A DNA stretch of 64,000 nucleotides from Perlabentimonas sp041656735 (GTDB lineage: Bacteria > Bacteroidota > Bacteroidia > Bacteroidales > Tenuifilaceae). The DNA lies in assembly GCA_041656735.1 (NCBI GenBank), contig JBBACY010000005.1, positions 48,638 through 112,637 of the forward strand, read 5' to 3'. Below the pieces are notes generated by a model. That model was not told the DNA's origin and did no database searches. It was given only the letters and a program-made list of their open reading frames with translations. Of this stretch, positions 19,151 to 27,788 are shown piece after piece. Position 1 is the first letter of the stretch, and each line of letters opens with the position of its first letter. Position numbers and translations under genes: made by a program.

Positions 19151-20350
19151 CTAGTGAGCATGGGCATGCGCAGGGAGGTCTCCCGACATAAGCGATAGCT
19201 TAATTCGCGATACATTTTTTGTGGCAATCAGTTCGCCAATCGACAGCCCATCAGTAATGCGAGTTAACTCTCCATCCGTTCCATCAATTGTAACGTATCG
19301 TTTTTCCCACTCCTCGTGGCCATCAACGTAAACATAGTAGTTGCCAAACTCCTCCATTATTGCAGTTTTTGGAACGGCTATTGAGTTGGCATCGGTTTTT
19401 GTTTTTAGGTAGATATCTACGAAAGTACCGGGAACTAAATCGTCTGTATTATCAATTTCAAAAAACAGAGGGATATAAAAACTGTTTTCTGCTGCCGATT
19501 TTCCCCACGATACCAACTCGCCATTTAGGCTTGCTGTTGAGTAAATTTTTTTGTTGTAAGGTGTATAAAAGTTTGCTGACCGTATTGAGTGTATTTTATG
19601 AAGTGCGTTTTGTGGGATTTCGGCTTTTAGGGTAAGCCGCTTATTTTCTGATATAACTAAAAGAGGTTCGCCAGCTTGAACAAATTGGCCTTCGGAAACG
19701 TAAATCCTCTTCACAAATCCGCTAGTAGGGGCAACTATTTGCTGCTTGCCCACCGAGTAATTTCTTCGAACGTTATTGTATGTAAGCTCGCTATTCTCGT
19801 AAGTTAGCTTAAGATGAAGGAAATCGTTATCGGATATTATGGTGTCGGCAACAAGTTTTTGTGCACGTTCAAAATCGGTTTTAGCCTTTTCGTACTCAGC
19901 TTTGGCTTGTAAATATTCAACTTCTAAGTTATTGTTAACTAGGTTACCCGAGGTTAGGGTAAATAGCTGCTGGTTTGCTTTAATGGTTGTTCCCTCCTGC
20001 ATTTTCGATTGCGAAAAAAACACTAGCCCATCGCGGCTCGCCACAACTAGCTGGTCGTTTTTGGGAGTTGACAAGAGTTCGCCACCGGCTCTAATTACAT
20101 CACCAAAATGAGCGTGGACTATCTTAATAACACCGTAAAGTTCATGCTCATGCTCGTGATTATCCATATGTTCGTGTTCGTGTTCATCAGGGTGGTCGCA
20201 GCTAGAAGTGTGAGTATGCGAATGTTCTGTTGAAACAGCGTGGTTGTGGGCTTTATCGTGGTCGTGGCTATGCAACGACTGGTGTTCGTGCTTGTTGTGG
20301 CATGAAGCAAATAGAATAGTAAAAGCTATAATGGCAAGTTTTTTATACAT
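19151..20350 (-). CDS. RND periplasmic adaptor lipoprotein with His-rich N-terminus (CusB/CzcB type)
   Basis: A 399-residue membrane fusion protein. The lipobox is FASC with Cys17. Residues ~18-73 are packed with His, Asp and Glu (SHDHDKAHNH, EHEHEHMDNHEHEHE), a likely metal-binding tether, and HAHAH ends the protein. The core holds the barrel-sandwich motifs (GFVKRIYVSEGQFVQAGEPL) and a helical hairpin. It would connect the pump with the TolC-like protein. The metal-loaded tether suggests that the cargo is a soft or borderline divalent or monovalent metal. Confidence 0.9.
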   Translation of the reverse strand: MYKKLAIIAFTILFASCHNKHEHQSLHSHDHDKAHNHAVSTEHSHTHTSSCDHPDEHEHEHMDNHEHEHELYGVIKIVHAHFGDVIRAGGELLSTPKNDQLVVASRDGLVFFSQSKMQEGTTIKANQQLFTLTSGNLVNNNLEVEYLQAKAEYEKAKTDFERAQKLVADTIISDNDFLHLKLTYENSELTYNNVRRNYSVGKQQIVAPTSGFVKRIYVSEGQFVQAGEPLLVISENKRLTLKAEIPQNALHKIHSIRSANFYTPYNKKIYSTASLNGELVSWGKSAAENSFYIPLFFEIDNTDDLVPGTFVDIYLKTKTDANSIAVPKTAIMEEFGNYYVYVDGHEEWEKRYVTIDGTDGELTRITDGLSIGELIATKNVSRIKLSLMSGDLPAHAHAH

Positions 20351-20514
20351 GGCGATAATGTTTGTGTGTTTGGTTAATAAGTGCCTGAACAGCAGAGCAT
20401 TGCTTGCATCACTTGATATGATGGCGAATTGTAACCCGAAAGGTTAAACCCAAAATAAAGTGCATATAGGTTGTACATGCAATTTTGGTACGCTAACGCT
20501 GTTAGGGTTTTGTT

Positions 20515-20913
20515 TTATGCAGAAGGGGGACCTCGAAGCTTGAACGACCTGAGGTATTCCGATTCAGAAAACTCTGATAAGGGAACATATGGCGGTGTGC
20601 TAGCCGTGGCAAGCGTTGTTTGAAACTTAATGTTCTCGTTTGTGTGCAAGTTTTTACCATTGAAATGGCCTTGTTTTGCAAACTGCGAGTAAACCTCAAG
20701 GGCAGGTTTGTAGTTCTCAAAATGTATGTTAGAAAGAAATATGCAGGCTTGCTCGCTGCTATGTTCTGGGCTATTATGATTATGGTTCTCACAGCAAGCA
20801 TGCGCTTCACCTGTTGATGCGTGGTGATGATGCGGAATTACCTCATGCAGTATTAGCCCGCTTACAATAAGTATAGCAGTTAGCTGGGCTAGTATTTTGG
20901 TAAAACGCATCAT
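20515..20913 (-). CDS. His-rich small secreted or membrane-anchored protein
   Basis: A 132-residue protein with an N-terminal hydrophobic segment (about residues 8-24) followed by HEVIPHHHH, HACCENHNH and a long polar tail. The clustered His and Cys residues suggest metal binding outside the inner membrane. It is the first gene of the RND efflux cluster on the minus strand (165 bp upstream of the adaptor), as is often the case for such small proteins in Bacteroidota metal efflux loci. No named domain is recognised. Confidence 0.7.
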   Translation of the reverse strand: MMRFTKILAQLTAILIVSGLILHEVIPHHHHASTGEAHACCENHNHNSPEHSSEQACIFLSNIHFENYKPALEVYSQFAKQGHFNGKNLHTNENIKFQTTLATASTPPYVPLSEFSESEYLRSFKLRGPPSA

Positions 20914-21063
20914 GGTTAAAAATGTGTAAAATTAGGCTTCAAAAATGTAAATTTTTTTTGACATATCTATAACTTTATTAAACAAGCAGATACGATAAAT
21001 GTTAATTTCAAAAGGGTTTAGATTGAAGGCTTAGCGTTATAAGCCTACGTAAGAGGAAGAATA

Positions 21064-22590
21064 TTATCCTAATTTTTCTATTGCCAATTTAATTCGCGTT
21101 AAAGTTTCGTTTTTACCCAAAATCTGACAAATATCAGCAATGCCAGGGCCCTTTGATTCGCCAACTAAGCAAAGTCTTAGGGCGTTCATTACCTTGCCCA
21201 TACCCAATTCGTTGGTATTTATATAGTCTTTAATTGAAGTCTCAATTTTTTCAGATGAGAAGTTTTCAATAGTCGAAATTTCTTGTAAAACCCCATTCAT
21301 TAATTTTGATGTGTCCTCTTTCCAAACTTTTTTTACGGTCTTATCATCGTACTTCTCTGGGGTTTCGAAAAAGAATGAAGCTTGTTCCCATATTTCGCTA
21401 ACGAAACTGGTTCGTTCTTTCACAAGGCCAACAATTTGTTCAACCCTTGGCATATCAAAAGCAATGCCCTTATTTTTAAGTATTTTATTAAATTCTTTGG
21501 CAAGCTCAGCATCACTCGTTTTTATAAGATATTGATGATTGAACCACTTCGCTTTTTCGGGGTCGAAATGCGCACCGCTTTTATTTACCCTGTCCAGCGA
21601 GAATATTTCAACCAACTCATCCATACTGAGTAACTCCTGGTCGGTTCCAGGGTTCCAGCCCAGCAAGGCAAGTAGGTTAACAAATGCCTCGGGAAAGTAC
21701 CCATCCTCGCGGTAACCTCTAGAAACTTCGCCTGTTGGCGATTGCCATTTAAGCGGAAAAACAGGAAACCCTAACTTATCGCCATCGCGCTTACTTAGCT
21801 TACCATTGCCGCCGGGTTTAAGCAGAAGTGGCAGGTGAGCAAATTGGGGCATACTTTCGGTCCAGCCAAATGCTCTGTAAAGCAGAACGTGCAACGGTAA
21901 CGATGGAAGCCACTCCTCACCGCGAATTACGTGCGATATCTTCATCAAATAATCGTCGGTAATATTTGCCAAATGGTATGTTGGCAGCATATCGGCACTT
22001 TTAAAAAGCACTTTGTCGTCTAGAGTCGATGTGTTAACTCGTACTTCACCTCTAATAATGTCGTTCATTACAACCTCTTCATCCTCGGGCATTTTAAAAC
22101 GTATAACCCACTGTTCGCCTTTGGCAATGCGCTCATTAACGTCTTCTTTATCAATGGTTAATGAGGTTTGCATATTGTTCCTAATTTTATGCCCATAGGT
22201 AAATGCTTCGCCTTTTGCCTCAGCCTCTTTGCGAAGGGTATCGAGCTCGTCCGCTGTATCAAAGGCGTAGTAAGCGTTACCCGATTCAACCAGCTGGTCG
22301 GCGTACTTCTTATAAATATTTTTTCGCTCACTTTGTCGGTAAGGGCCGTATTCGCCCCCCTCTACAACACCCTCATCAATAGTAATGCCGCACCATTTTA
22401 GCGACTCGTTAATATACTCCTCGGCTCCGGGCACAAAGCGTTGCGAATCGGTATCTTCAATACGGAGAATAAAGGTACCCTTATGTTGGCGAGCAAAGAA
22501 ATAGTTAAATAGCGCGGTTCGAACACCGCCAATATGTAGTGGCCCGGTGGGGCTAGGGGCAAATCGTACCCTTACGTTTGATTGTGACAT
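21064..22590 (-). CDS. gltX: glutamyl-tRNA synthetase
   Basis: A 508-residue class I aminoacyl-tRNA synthetase. The HIGH motif appears as PLHIGGVRTALFNYFFARQ near residue 17 and the KMSKS equivalent as KLSKRDGDKLG near residue 268. It charges tRNA-Glu; since a GlnRS gene is also in the window, a discriminating GluRS is expected. A promoter element lies 25 bp before the start. Confidence 0.96.
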   Translation of the reverse strand: MSQSNVRVRFAPSPTGPLHIGGVRTALFNYFFARQHKGTFILRIEDTDSQRFVPGAEEYINESLKWCGITIDEGVVEGGEYGPYRQSERKNIYKKYADQLVESGNAYYAFDTADELDTLRKEAEAKGEAFTYGHKIRNNMQTSLTIDKEDVNERIAKGEQWVIRFKMPEDEEVVMNDIIRGEVRVNTSTLDDKVLFKSADMLPTYHLANITDDYLMKISHVIRGEEWLPSLPLHVLLYRAFGWTESMPQFAHLPLLLKPGGNGKLSKRDGDKLGFPVFPLKWQSPTGEVSRGYREDGYFPEAFVNLLALLGWNPGTDQELLSMDELVEIFSLDRVNKSGAHFDPEKAKWFNHQYLIKTSDAELAKEFNKILKNKGIAFDMPRVEQIVGLVKERTSFVSEIWEQASFFFETPEKYDDKTVKKVWKEDTSKLMNGVLQEISTIENFSSEKIETSIKDYINTNELGMGKVMNALRLCLVGESKGPGIADICQILGKNETLTRIKLAIEKLG

Positions 22591-22615
22591 AGTTACTCTT
22601 TTTAGTTGCAGTGCG

Positions 22616-22623
22616 CAAAGATA
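22616..22623 (-). promoter_or_regulatory. -7 promoter element of gltX
   Basis: TATCTTTG on the minus strand is an exact match to TAnnTTTG and would start transcription about 20 nt before the gltX ATG. No well-spaced TTG upstream element is seen. Confidence 0.45.
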
Positions 22624-22841
22624 GGGATTATATGCAAACTTTTTATTGCCGCAAGTTGTTCTTTAGCTGGTTACCTTATGCGGATGATTATTGAAATTAT
22701 TATAACTTTTTTCGATGTTTTGATAGGGTCTCATTATCAGAATAAACCATTAACTATGAGATGTATCAAACTAACGTAAAACTTTTTATAAGATGAGATA
22801 GATATACAATCATTCATCTTTTTAATAAAAAACAATACCCT

Positions 22842-24530
22842 ATGAAAAAACTAACTCTTACTATTTTAGCTTCCGCTATATTTATTAGTGTGATTGCTCA
22901 GGATAGAATTTCTGGTTATGCCTTTGCTACTCGCTCCGAGGTTATTGCGCAAAACGGAATGGCTGCAACAAGTCATCCATTGGCAACACAGGTTGCGCTC
23001 GATATTTTAAAAGAAGGAGGTTCGGCTGTTGATGCAGCTATTGCGGCCAATGCAGTGTTGGGACTTATGGAGCCCACCGGTAGCGGAATTGGTGGCGACC
23101 TGTTTGCCATTGTTTGGGATGCAAAAACACAGAAACTTTATGGTTTAAATGCAAGTGGACGCTCACCAAAAGCCCAAACCCTTGAGTATTTCAAAGAAAA
23201 TGGCTATAAACAAATTCCATCGTTTGGACCACTACCCGTAACCGTGCCCGGTGCGGTTGATGGGTGGTTTGAGCTGCATAAAAAATTTGGCCGTAAGTCA
23301 ATGCCCCAAATTTTAGCACCTGCCATAGGCTATGCTCAAAACGGTTTCCCTGTTACCGAAGTTATTGCTTACTACCTTGAGCGTTCGGCGTTTCGTTTAG
23401 GCAAATACCCTAATTTTAGCCAAACCTATATGCCTAATGGCAAGATGCCCGCAAAGGGCGAGATATTTAAAAACCCCGATTTGGCTAGTACCTATCAAAA
23501 AATTGCCAAGGGCGGTCGTGATGCCTTTTACAAGGGCGATATTGCTCGCACCATAGCCAAGTATATTCAGGAGCAGGGCGGTTTTCTTTCCTATGAAGAT
23601 TTAGCTTCGCATCAATCGGAATGGGTTGACCCAGTATCAACAAATTACCGAGGTTACGATGTTTGGGAGTTGCCCCCCAACGGACAGGGGATTGCCGCAT
23701 TACAAATACTTAATATCCTTGAGGAGTACGATATTGCTTCAATGGGCTTTGGTAGTGCAGAGTACTTGCACCATTTTATTGAGGCTAAAAAAATAGCCTA
23801 CGAGGATAGGGCGCATCACTATGCCGATATGCAGCATTCCAAAGTTCCCCTCGAGAGATTGATATCAAAGAATTATGCGGCAGAGCGCCGCAAGTTGCTT
23901 AATCCCGATAGGGCTGCCCGTAGCTACCAACCCGGAAATATGGATACGCCTAGCACCATTTACCTTACGGTTGCCGATAAGGACGGCAATATGGTTTCGC
24001 TAATACAGAGTAATTATCGCGGAATGGGCTCAGGAATGACACCCTGGGGGCTAGGTTTTGTGTTGCAAGATAGGGGAGAGGGGTTTAATTTAGAAGAAGG
24101 ATATCTAAATACCTACGCGCCGGGTAAGCGACCGTTCCATACCATTATCCCCGGTTTTATAACTAAGGATGGCAAGCCGTACATAAGTTTTGGCGTTATG
24201 GGTGGCGGAATGCAGCCTCAGGGCCATGTACAGATTGTGGTAAACATGATTGACTTTGGAATGAACCTACAGGAAGCTGGTGATGCGCCCCGCGTGCAAC
24301 ACGTTGGCTCATCACAGCCAACAGGCGAAAAGATGACCGATGGCGGAACTGTTTTTCTCGAATCGGGTATTACTTGGAAAAATATTCGCACGCTTATGGA
24401 GAAAGGGCATAAAATACAGTGGGATTTGGGCGGTTTTGGAGGCTACCAAGCTATTATGTGGGATGCGAAAAATGGCGTTTACTATGGAGCCTCGGAATCG
24501 CGTAAAGATGGGCAGGCGGCGGGGTGGTAA
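22842..24530 (+). CDS. ggt: gamma-glutamyltranspeptidase
   Basis: A 562-residue periplasmic or secreted precursor with a signal peptide (about residues 1-19, ISVIAQ). The family opening segment is AVDAAIAANAVLGLMEPTGSG and the catalytic nucleophile is Thr372, within PSTIYLTVADKDGN, where autocleavage yields the small subunit. The glycine-rich GVMGGGMQPQGHVQI motif follows. The enzyme hydrolyses or transfers the gamma-glutamyl group of glutathione. The nucleophile is preceded by Ser instead of the common Asp/Thr context, which is within family variation. Confidence 0.93.
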   Translation: MKKLTLTILASAIFISVIAQDRISGYAFATRSEVIAQNGMAATSHPLATQVALDILKEGGSAVDAAIAANAVLGLMEPTGSGIGGDLFAIVWDAKTQKLYGLNASGRSPKAQTLEYFKENGYKQIPSFGPLPVTVPGAVDGWFELHKKFGRKSMPQILAPAIGYAQNGFPVTEVIAYYLERSAFRLGKYPNFSQTYMPNGKMPAKGEIFKNPDLASTYQKIAKGGRDAFYKGDIARTIAKYIQEQGGFLSYEDLASHQSEWVDPVSTNYRGYDVWELPPNGQGIAALQILNILEEYDIASMGFGSAEYLHHFIEAKKIAYEDRAHHYADMQHSKVPLERLISKNYAAERRKLLNPDRAARSYQPGNMDTPSTIYLTVADKDGNMVSLIQSNYRGMGSGMTPWGLGFVLQDRGEGFNLEEGYLNTYAPGKRPFHTIIPGFITKDGKPYISFGVMGGGMQPQGHVQIVVNMIDFGMNLQEAGDAPRVQHVGSSQPTGEKMTDGGTVFLESGITWKNIRTLMEKGHKIQWDLGGFGGYQAIMWDAKNGVYYGASESRKDGQAAGW

Positions 24531-24531
24531 C

Positions 24532-24573
24532 AATTTCAGTAGAGACGCACGGCCGTGCGTCTCTACTGAAATT
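24532..24573. repeat. 42-bp perfect palindrome between ggt and glnS
   Basis: The two 21-nt halves (24532-24552 and 24553-24573) are exact reverse complements, centred on ACGGCCGT, with the core GTAGAGACGCACGG. The element starts one base after the ggt stop codon and lies 15 bp from the end of the convergent glnS gene, with a T-rich flank. It probably acts as a two-way terminator; its core resembles a palindromic repeat scattered in other bacterial genomes. Confidence 0.75.
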
Positions 24574-24587
24574 TGTTTATTGGGTTA

Positions 24588-26282
24588 CTATTTTTTCGAA
24601 ATCTTAGCCCAGCTATCTCTTAATGTAACTGTACGGTTAAAAACCAGCTTGTTAGGTTTGCTGTCGTAATCCACATTAAAGTAGCCAAGTCTTTCAAACT
24701 GAAAACTTTGGAGTGGTTCTGCGTTGGCCAATGATGGTTCAACAAAACCTTCTATAACCTTTAGTGAGTCGGGGTTTAGGCCAGTTTTCCAATCGATGCC
24801 CTCGGGCACATCATTCGGGTCCTCGTTTTGGAATAAGCGATCGAATAGCCTAACCTCAGCCTTTATGGCGTGGCCAACCGAAACCCAATGTATAACTCCT
24901 TTTACTTTTCGCCCGTCAGATGATGTACCTCCAGCCGATTCAGGGTCGTATGTGCAATGCAGCTCAATAACCTCACCGTTTTCATCTTTTATTACCTCGT
25001 TGCACTTAATTAGGTAGGCATAACGTAGGCGAACCTCGCCACCTGGTACCAGGCGGAAGAACTTTTTGGGAGGTTCCTCCATAAAGTCATCGCGCTCGAT
25101 ATATACTTCACGTCCAAAAGGAATTGCCCTTTTACCAGCAGCCTCATCCTCGGGATTATTTACAGAGTGAATTTCCTCAACCTTATCTTCTGGATAGTTG
25201 GTTATAACTACCTTAATGGGGTCTAGCACCGCCATCCGACGCTCGGCCCGTTTGTTTAAATCTTCGCGAAGGTAAAACTCAAGTAACGAAAGGTCTATAA
25301 TGTTATCGCGCTTTGCCACGCCTACCCGCTCGGCAAAAGTTCGGATTGATTCGGGTGTATATCCTCTTCGACGAAGTCCGCAAATGGTGGGCATACGAGG
25401 GTCATCCCAACCGCTAACAGAATTCTCTTCAACCAGTTGTAGTAGCTTGCGCTTGCTCATAACCGTATAGGTAAGGTTTAGGCGTGCAAACTCGTACTGA
25501 TGCGATGGGAAAATCTCGAGTTTTTCAATAAACCAATCGTAAAGTACACGGTGTACATCAAACTCAAGGGTACAAATTGAGTGCGTTATCTTCTCAATGG
25601 AATCGCTTTGTCCGTGTGCAAAATCGTACATTGGGTAAATGCACCAGTTATCACCTGTACGGTGGTGATGGGCATGTATAATGCGGTATAGAATGGGGTC
25701 GCGCATAAGCATATTGGGATGCGCCATATCAATTATTGCCCTTAGCACCCTGCTACCGTCAGGAAATTCGCCAGCGCGCATACGGCTAAACAAATCCAAG
25801 TTTTCATCAACCGAACGGTTTCTGAATGGGCTATTCTTGCCGGGTTGTGTTACTGTTCCCCTGTTTAATCTAATTTCCTCTTGTGGCTGGTCATCAACAT
25901 AAGCCAACCCTTTTTGTATTAACTCTTGTGCCCATTTGTAAAGCTGTTCAAAATAATCGGAAGCGTAAAATTCCTGAGCCCAATTAAAACCCAACCATTT
26001 AATATCCTCCTTAATTGAGTCAACATACTCAACATCTTCCTTTGTAGGGTTGGTATCGTCGAACCGTAGGTTGGTTTTGCCACCATATTTTTGGGCAAGT
26101 CCAAAGTTAAGGCAAATAGACTTTGCGTGACCAATATGCAAGTACCCGTTGGGTTCTGGAGGGAAACGGGTTAGCACCCTGCCCTCATGTTTACCCGACT
26201 TAATATCTTTTTCAATAATCTCTTCTAAAAAGTTGCGTGTTTTTTCGCTCGTCTCGCTCGTGTTCATATTCTTATTTTCCAT
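24588..26282 (-). CDS. glnS: glutaminyl-tRNA synthetase
   Basis: A 564-residue class I synthetase. HIGH motif: YLHIGHAKSICLNFG near residue 47; KMSKS equivalent: TVMSKRKLLQLV. The GlnRS anticodon-binding domain follows (about residues 350-564). It charges tRNA-Gln directly, so the transamidation route is not needed for this tRNA. The first ATG gives MENKNMNTSE; a start at 26267 is equally possible. A TAATTTTG promoter element (26309-26316, minus strand) lies about 30 bp before it. Confidence 0.96.
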   Translation of the reverse strand: MENKNMNTSETSEKTRNFLEEIIEKDIKSGKHEGRVLTRFPPEPNGYLHIGHAKSICLNFGLAQKYGGKTNLRFDDTNPTKEDVEYVDSIKEDIKWLGFNWAQEFYASDYFEQLYKWAQELIQKGLAYVDDQPQEEIRLNRGTVTQPGKNSPFRNRSVDENLDLFSRMRAGEFPDGSRVLRAIIDMAHPNMLMRDPILYRIIHAHHHRTGDNWCIYPMYDFAHGQSDSIEKITHSICTLEFDVHRVLYDWFIEKLEIFPSHQYEFARLNLTYTVMSKRKLLQLVEENSVSGWDDPRMPTICGLRRRGYTPESIRTFAERVGVAKRDNIIDLSLLEFYLREDLNKRAERRMAVLDPIKVVITNYPEDKVEEIHSVNNPEDEAAGKRAIPFGREVYIERDDFMEEPPKKFFRLVPGGEVRLRYAYLIKCNEVIKDENGEVIELHCTYDPESAGGTSSDGRKVKGVIHWVSVGHAIKAEVRLFDRLFQNEDPNDVPEGIDWKTGLNPDSLKVIEGFVEPSLANAEPLQSFQFERLGYFNVDYDSKPNKLVFNRTVTLRDSWAKISKK

Positions 26283-26811
26283 TTTGCAGTACCATTAGTT
26301 GAGGATTGCAAAATTAGAAAATTGCCGCTAATTAATTGGTTTTAAAAGAAAAAATGTTTTTGATTCTTGGCTGTTGATGTTTTTTGGAACAAGATGACCC
26401 TGATTTTACTGATTTGCACAGGTTGTTTTAGCATTTTCCGATGACTATTCGAGTACGCAAACTCGAAATTTAGTGCTTACTGCTCACTCATTGCTTTAAG
26501 TACATTCCACTTTCTACCTCTTTTGGTTTCACAAAAGACACGAAGAAGCCACAGGGGAGTACAGAGATAAGTAGCTTAACTGTATCTTAGTGTTCTCTGT
26601 GTCCTAATGTGTGTTTCCCCTTTTGAGATGACCACTCGGTTCACACACTCTTAACTCTTAACTTTTAACTTTTCACTTTAAGTACTTTCAAACTTTTCAC
26701 TTTAAACACTTTCAACTTTCCAATTCCTCACTTACGAAATAAACCATCAAAAACTGCGAACTCTCAAATAAATTCATTTTTTTTGTAGACTCATTACAAA
26801 AATATTTTAAA
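26283..26811. repeat. 529-bp intergenic region with degenerate dispersed repeats
   Basis: No gene is seen. The region holds the glnS promoter element at 26309-26316 and several fragments of scattered repeats: GACCCTGATTTTACTGATTTGCACAG-like text around 26390 that recurs near 29880, a CACAAAAGACACGAAGAAG ... TTCTCTGTGTCC segment around 26530-26610 of a type common in Bacteroidota, and repeated units of CACTTTAAGTACTTTCAA at 26675-26730 shared with 13096-13150 and 30056-30080. Confidence 0.5.
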
Positions 26812-27168
26812 ATGAATATCATTGAACTTGAAAATATGGAGTTTTTCGGATACCATGGATGCTACCACGAGGAACGTGTGGTGGGCAATCGATTTATGGT
26901 TTATCTAAAGCTCGAAACCTCATCGATGAAAGCAGCTGGTAGTGACAGGATTGATGATGCGCTAAACTATCAGCTGGCGTACAGTATAATAAAAAAGGAA
27001 ATGGCTATACAATCCAGTTTGCTCGAGCACGTTGCATCGCGCATTCTCGATTCACTGTTTGCCGAACTCAATCTGCTTGAGAAAGCCACGGTTAAGGTTT
27101 CAAAACTAAACCCACCCATGGGAGGGAAGATGGATAGGGTTAGTGTTACCCATAGTCGGACAAAATAA
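26812..27168 (+). CDS. folB: dihydroneopterin aldolase
   Basis: A 118-residue protein that converts dihydroneopterin to hydroxymethyl-dihydropterin in folate synthesis. It shows the FolB opening IIELENMEFFGYHGCYHEER, the catalytic Glu in the helical segment LLEHVASRIL, and the C-terminal VKVSKLNPPMGG with the conserved Lys. Length fits the family. Its stop overlaps the start of the next gene by one base (TAATG). Confidence 0.92.
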   Translation: MNIIELENMEFFGYHGCYHEERVVGNRFMVYLKLETSSMKAAGSDRIDDALNYQLAYSIIKKEMAIQSSLLEHVASRILDSLFAELNLLEKATVKVSKLNPPMGGKMDRVSVTHSRTK

Positions 27169-27371
27169 TGGGCGTTATAAGAATAAAAAACTGTGCACGT
27201 TGCAATTCGCTGTTCGATTGTTACTGCGAGTCGGACAGGGAATGTTGGTGTGCAGCCTATAGTCTTTCAACCCAGACCCTTGAGAAACTTAATTCTACAT
27301 TCCAAGGCTGCCTTTGCCCCAGCTGCCTTAAAGAATTTGCAGAAAAGGATGCGAAGTTTGTGAAAAAATAG
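27168..27371 (+). CDS. cysteine-rich CWC family protein
   Basis: A 67-residue protein with eight cysteines, in the pattern CARCNSLFDCYCESDRECWC and CLCPSCL, matching the cysteine-rich CWC family of unknown function, likely metal-binding. It overlaps folB by one base (TAATG), so it is translationally coupled to it. Confidence 0.85.
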   Translation: MGVIRIKNCARCNSLFDCYCESDRECWCAAYSLSTQTLEKLNSTFQGCLCPSCLKEFAEKDAKFVKK

Positions 27372-27402
27372 GTAGAGGCTAACCGAAATGCCTAGAAAGA
27401 CA

Positions 27403-27432
27403 TTTGCTTATTAGGTTTTTTTTGTATCTTTG
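27403..27432 (+). promoter_or_regulatory. promoter of tRNA-Cys
   Basis: TTTG at 27403-27406, 18 bases, then TATCTTTG at 27425-27432. This is a full match to the Bacteroidota promoter consensus and serves as an internal reference for other promoters of this genome, with a start expected near 27438 and the tRNA beginning at 27454. Confidence 0.75.
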
Positions 27433-27453
27433 CACACCAATTAACAAAATTAT

Positions 27454-27524
27454 GGTCTCGTGGCCGAGTGGCTAGGCAGTGGTCTGCAAAACCACGTACA
27501 GCGGTTCGAATCCGCTCGAGACCT
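27454..27524 (+). tRNA. tRNA-Cys (GCA)
   Basis: A 71-nt cloverleaf: 7-bp acceptor stem GGTCTCG/CGAGACC, D arm GCC/GGC, anticodon stem GTGGT/ACCAC with GCA at 27486-27488, and T arm AGCGG-TTCGAAT-CCGCT, discriminator T. The CCA end is not encoded. Confidence 0.95.
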
Positions 27525-27535
27525 CTACCAATGCT

Positions 27536-27568
27536 AGACTCCTTAATTCGTAAGGGGTCTTTTTTTTT
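27536..27568 (+). terminator. intrinsic terminator of tRNA-Cys
   Basis: Hairpin AGACTCCTTA / TAAGGGGTCT with one G-U pair and a 5-nt loop, followed by a run of eight or more T. About 220 bp without a gene follow before the peptidase gene. Confidence 0.85.
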
Positions 27569-27788
27569 GCTAAAATATTTAGGTTAACCGCAAAAACTTG
27601 CTTTACAGTTTACATTTGTAATTATAAACTCTACAAAGGGCTATAGAACTCACCACTACATCCAAATTAACCCTTTTTAACAGCTATTAAGGTCGTACTT
27701 ATCAATGGAGTTTTGCCTTTACCAAAAAAGGTTTTAACTTTATAACCGTTAAAAATGTTTGTAAGTAGTAATCAATAAATAGATAGTT

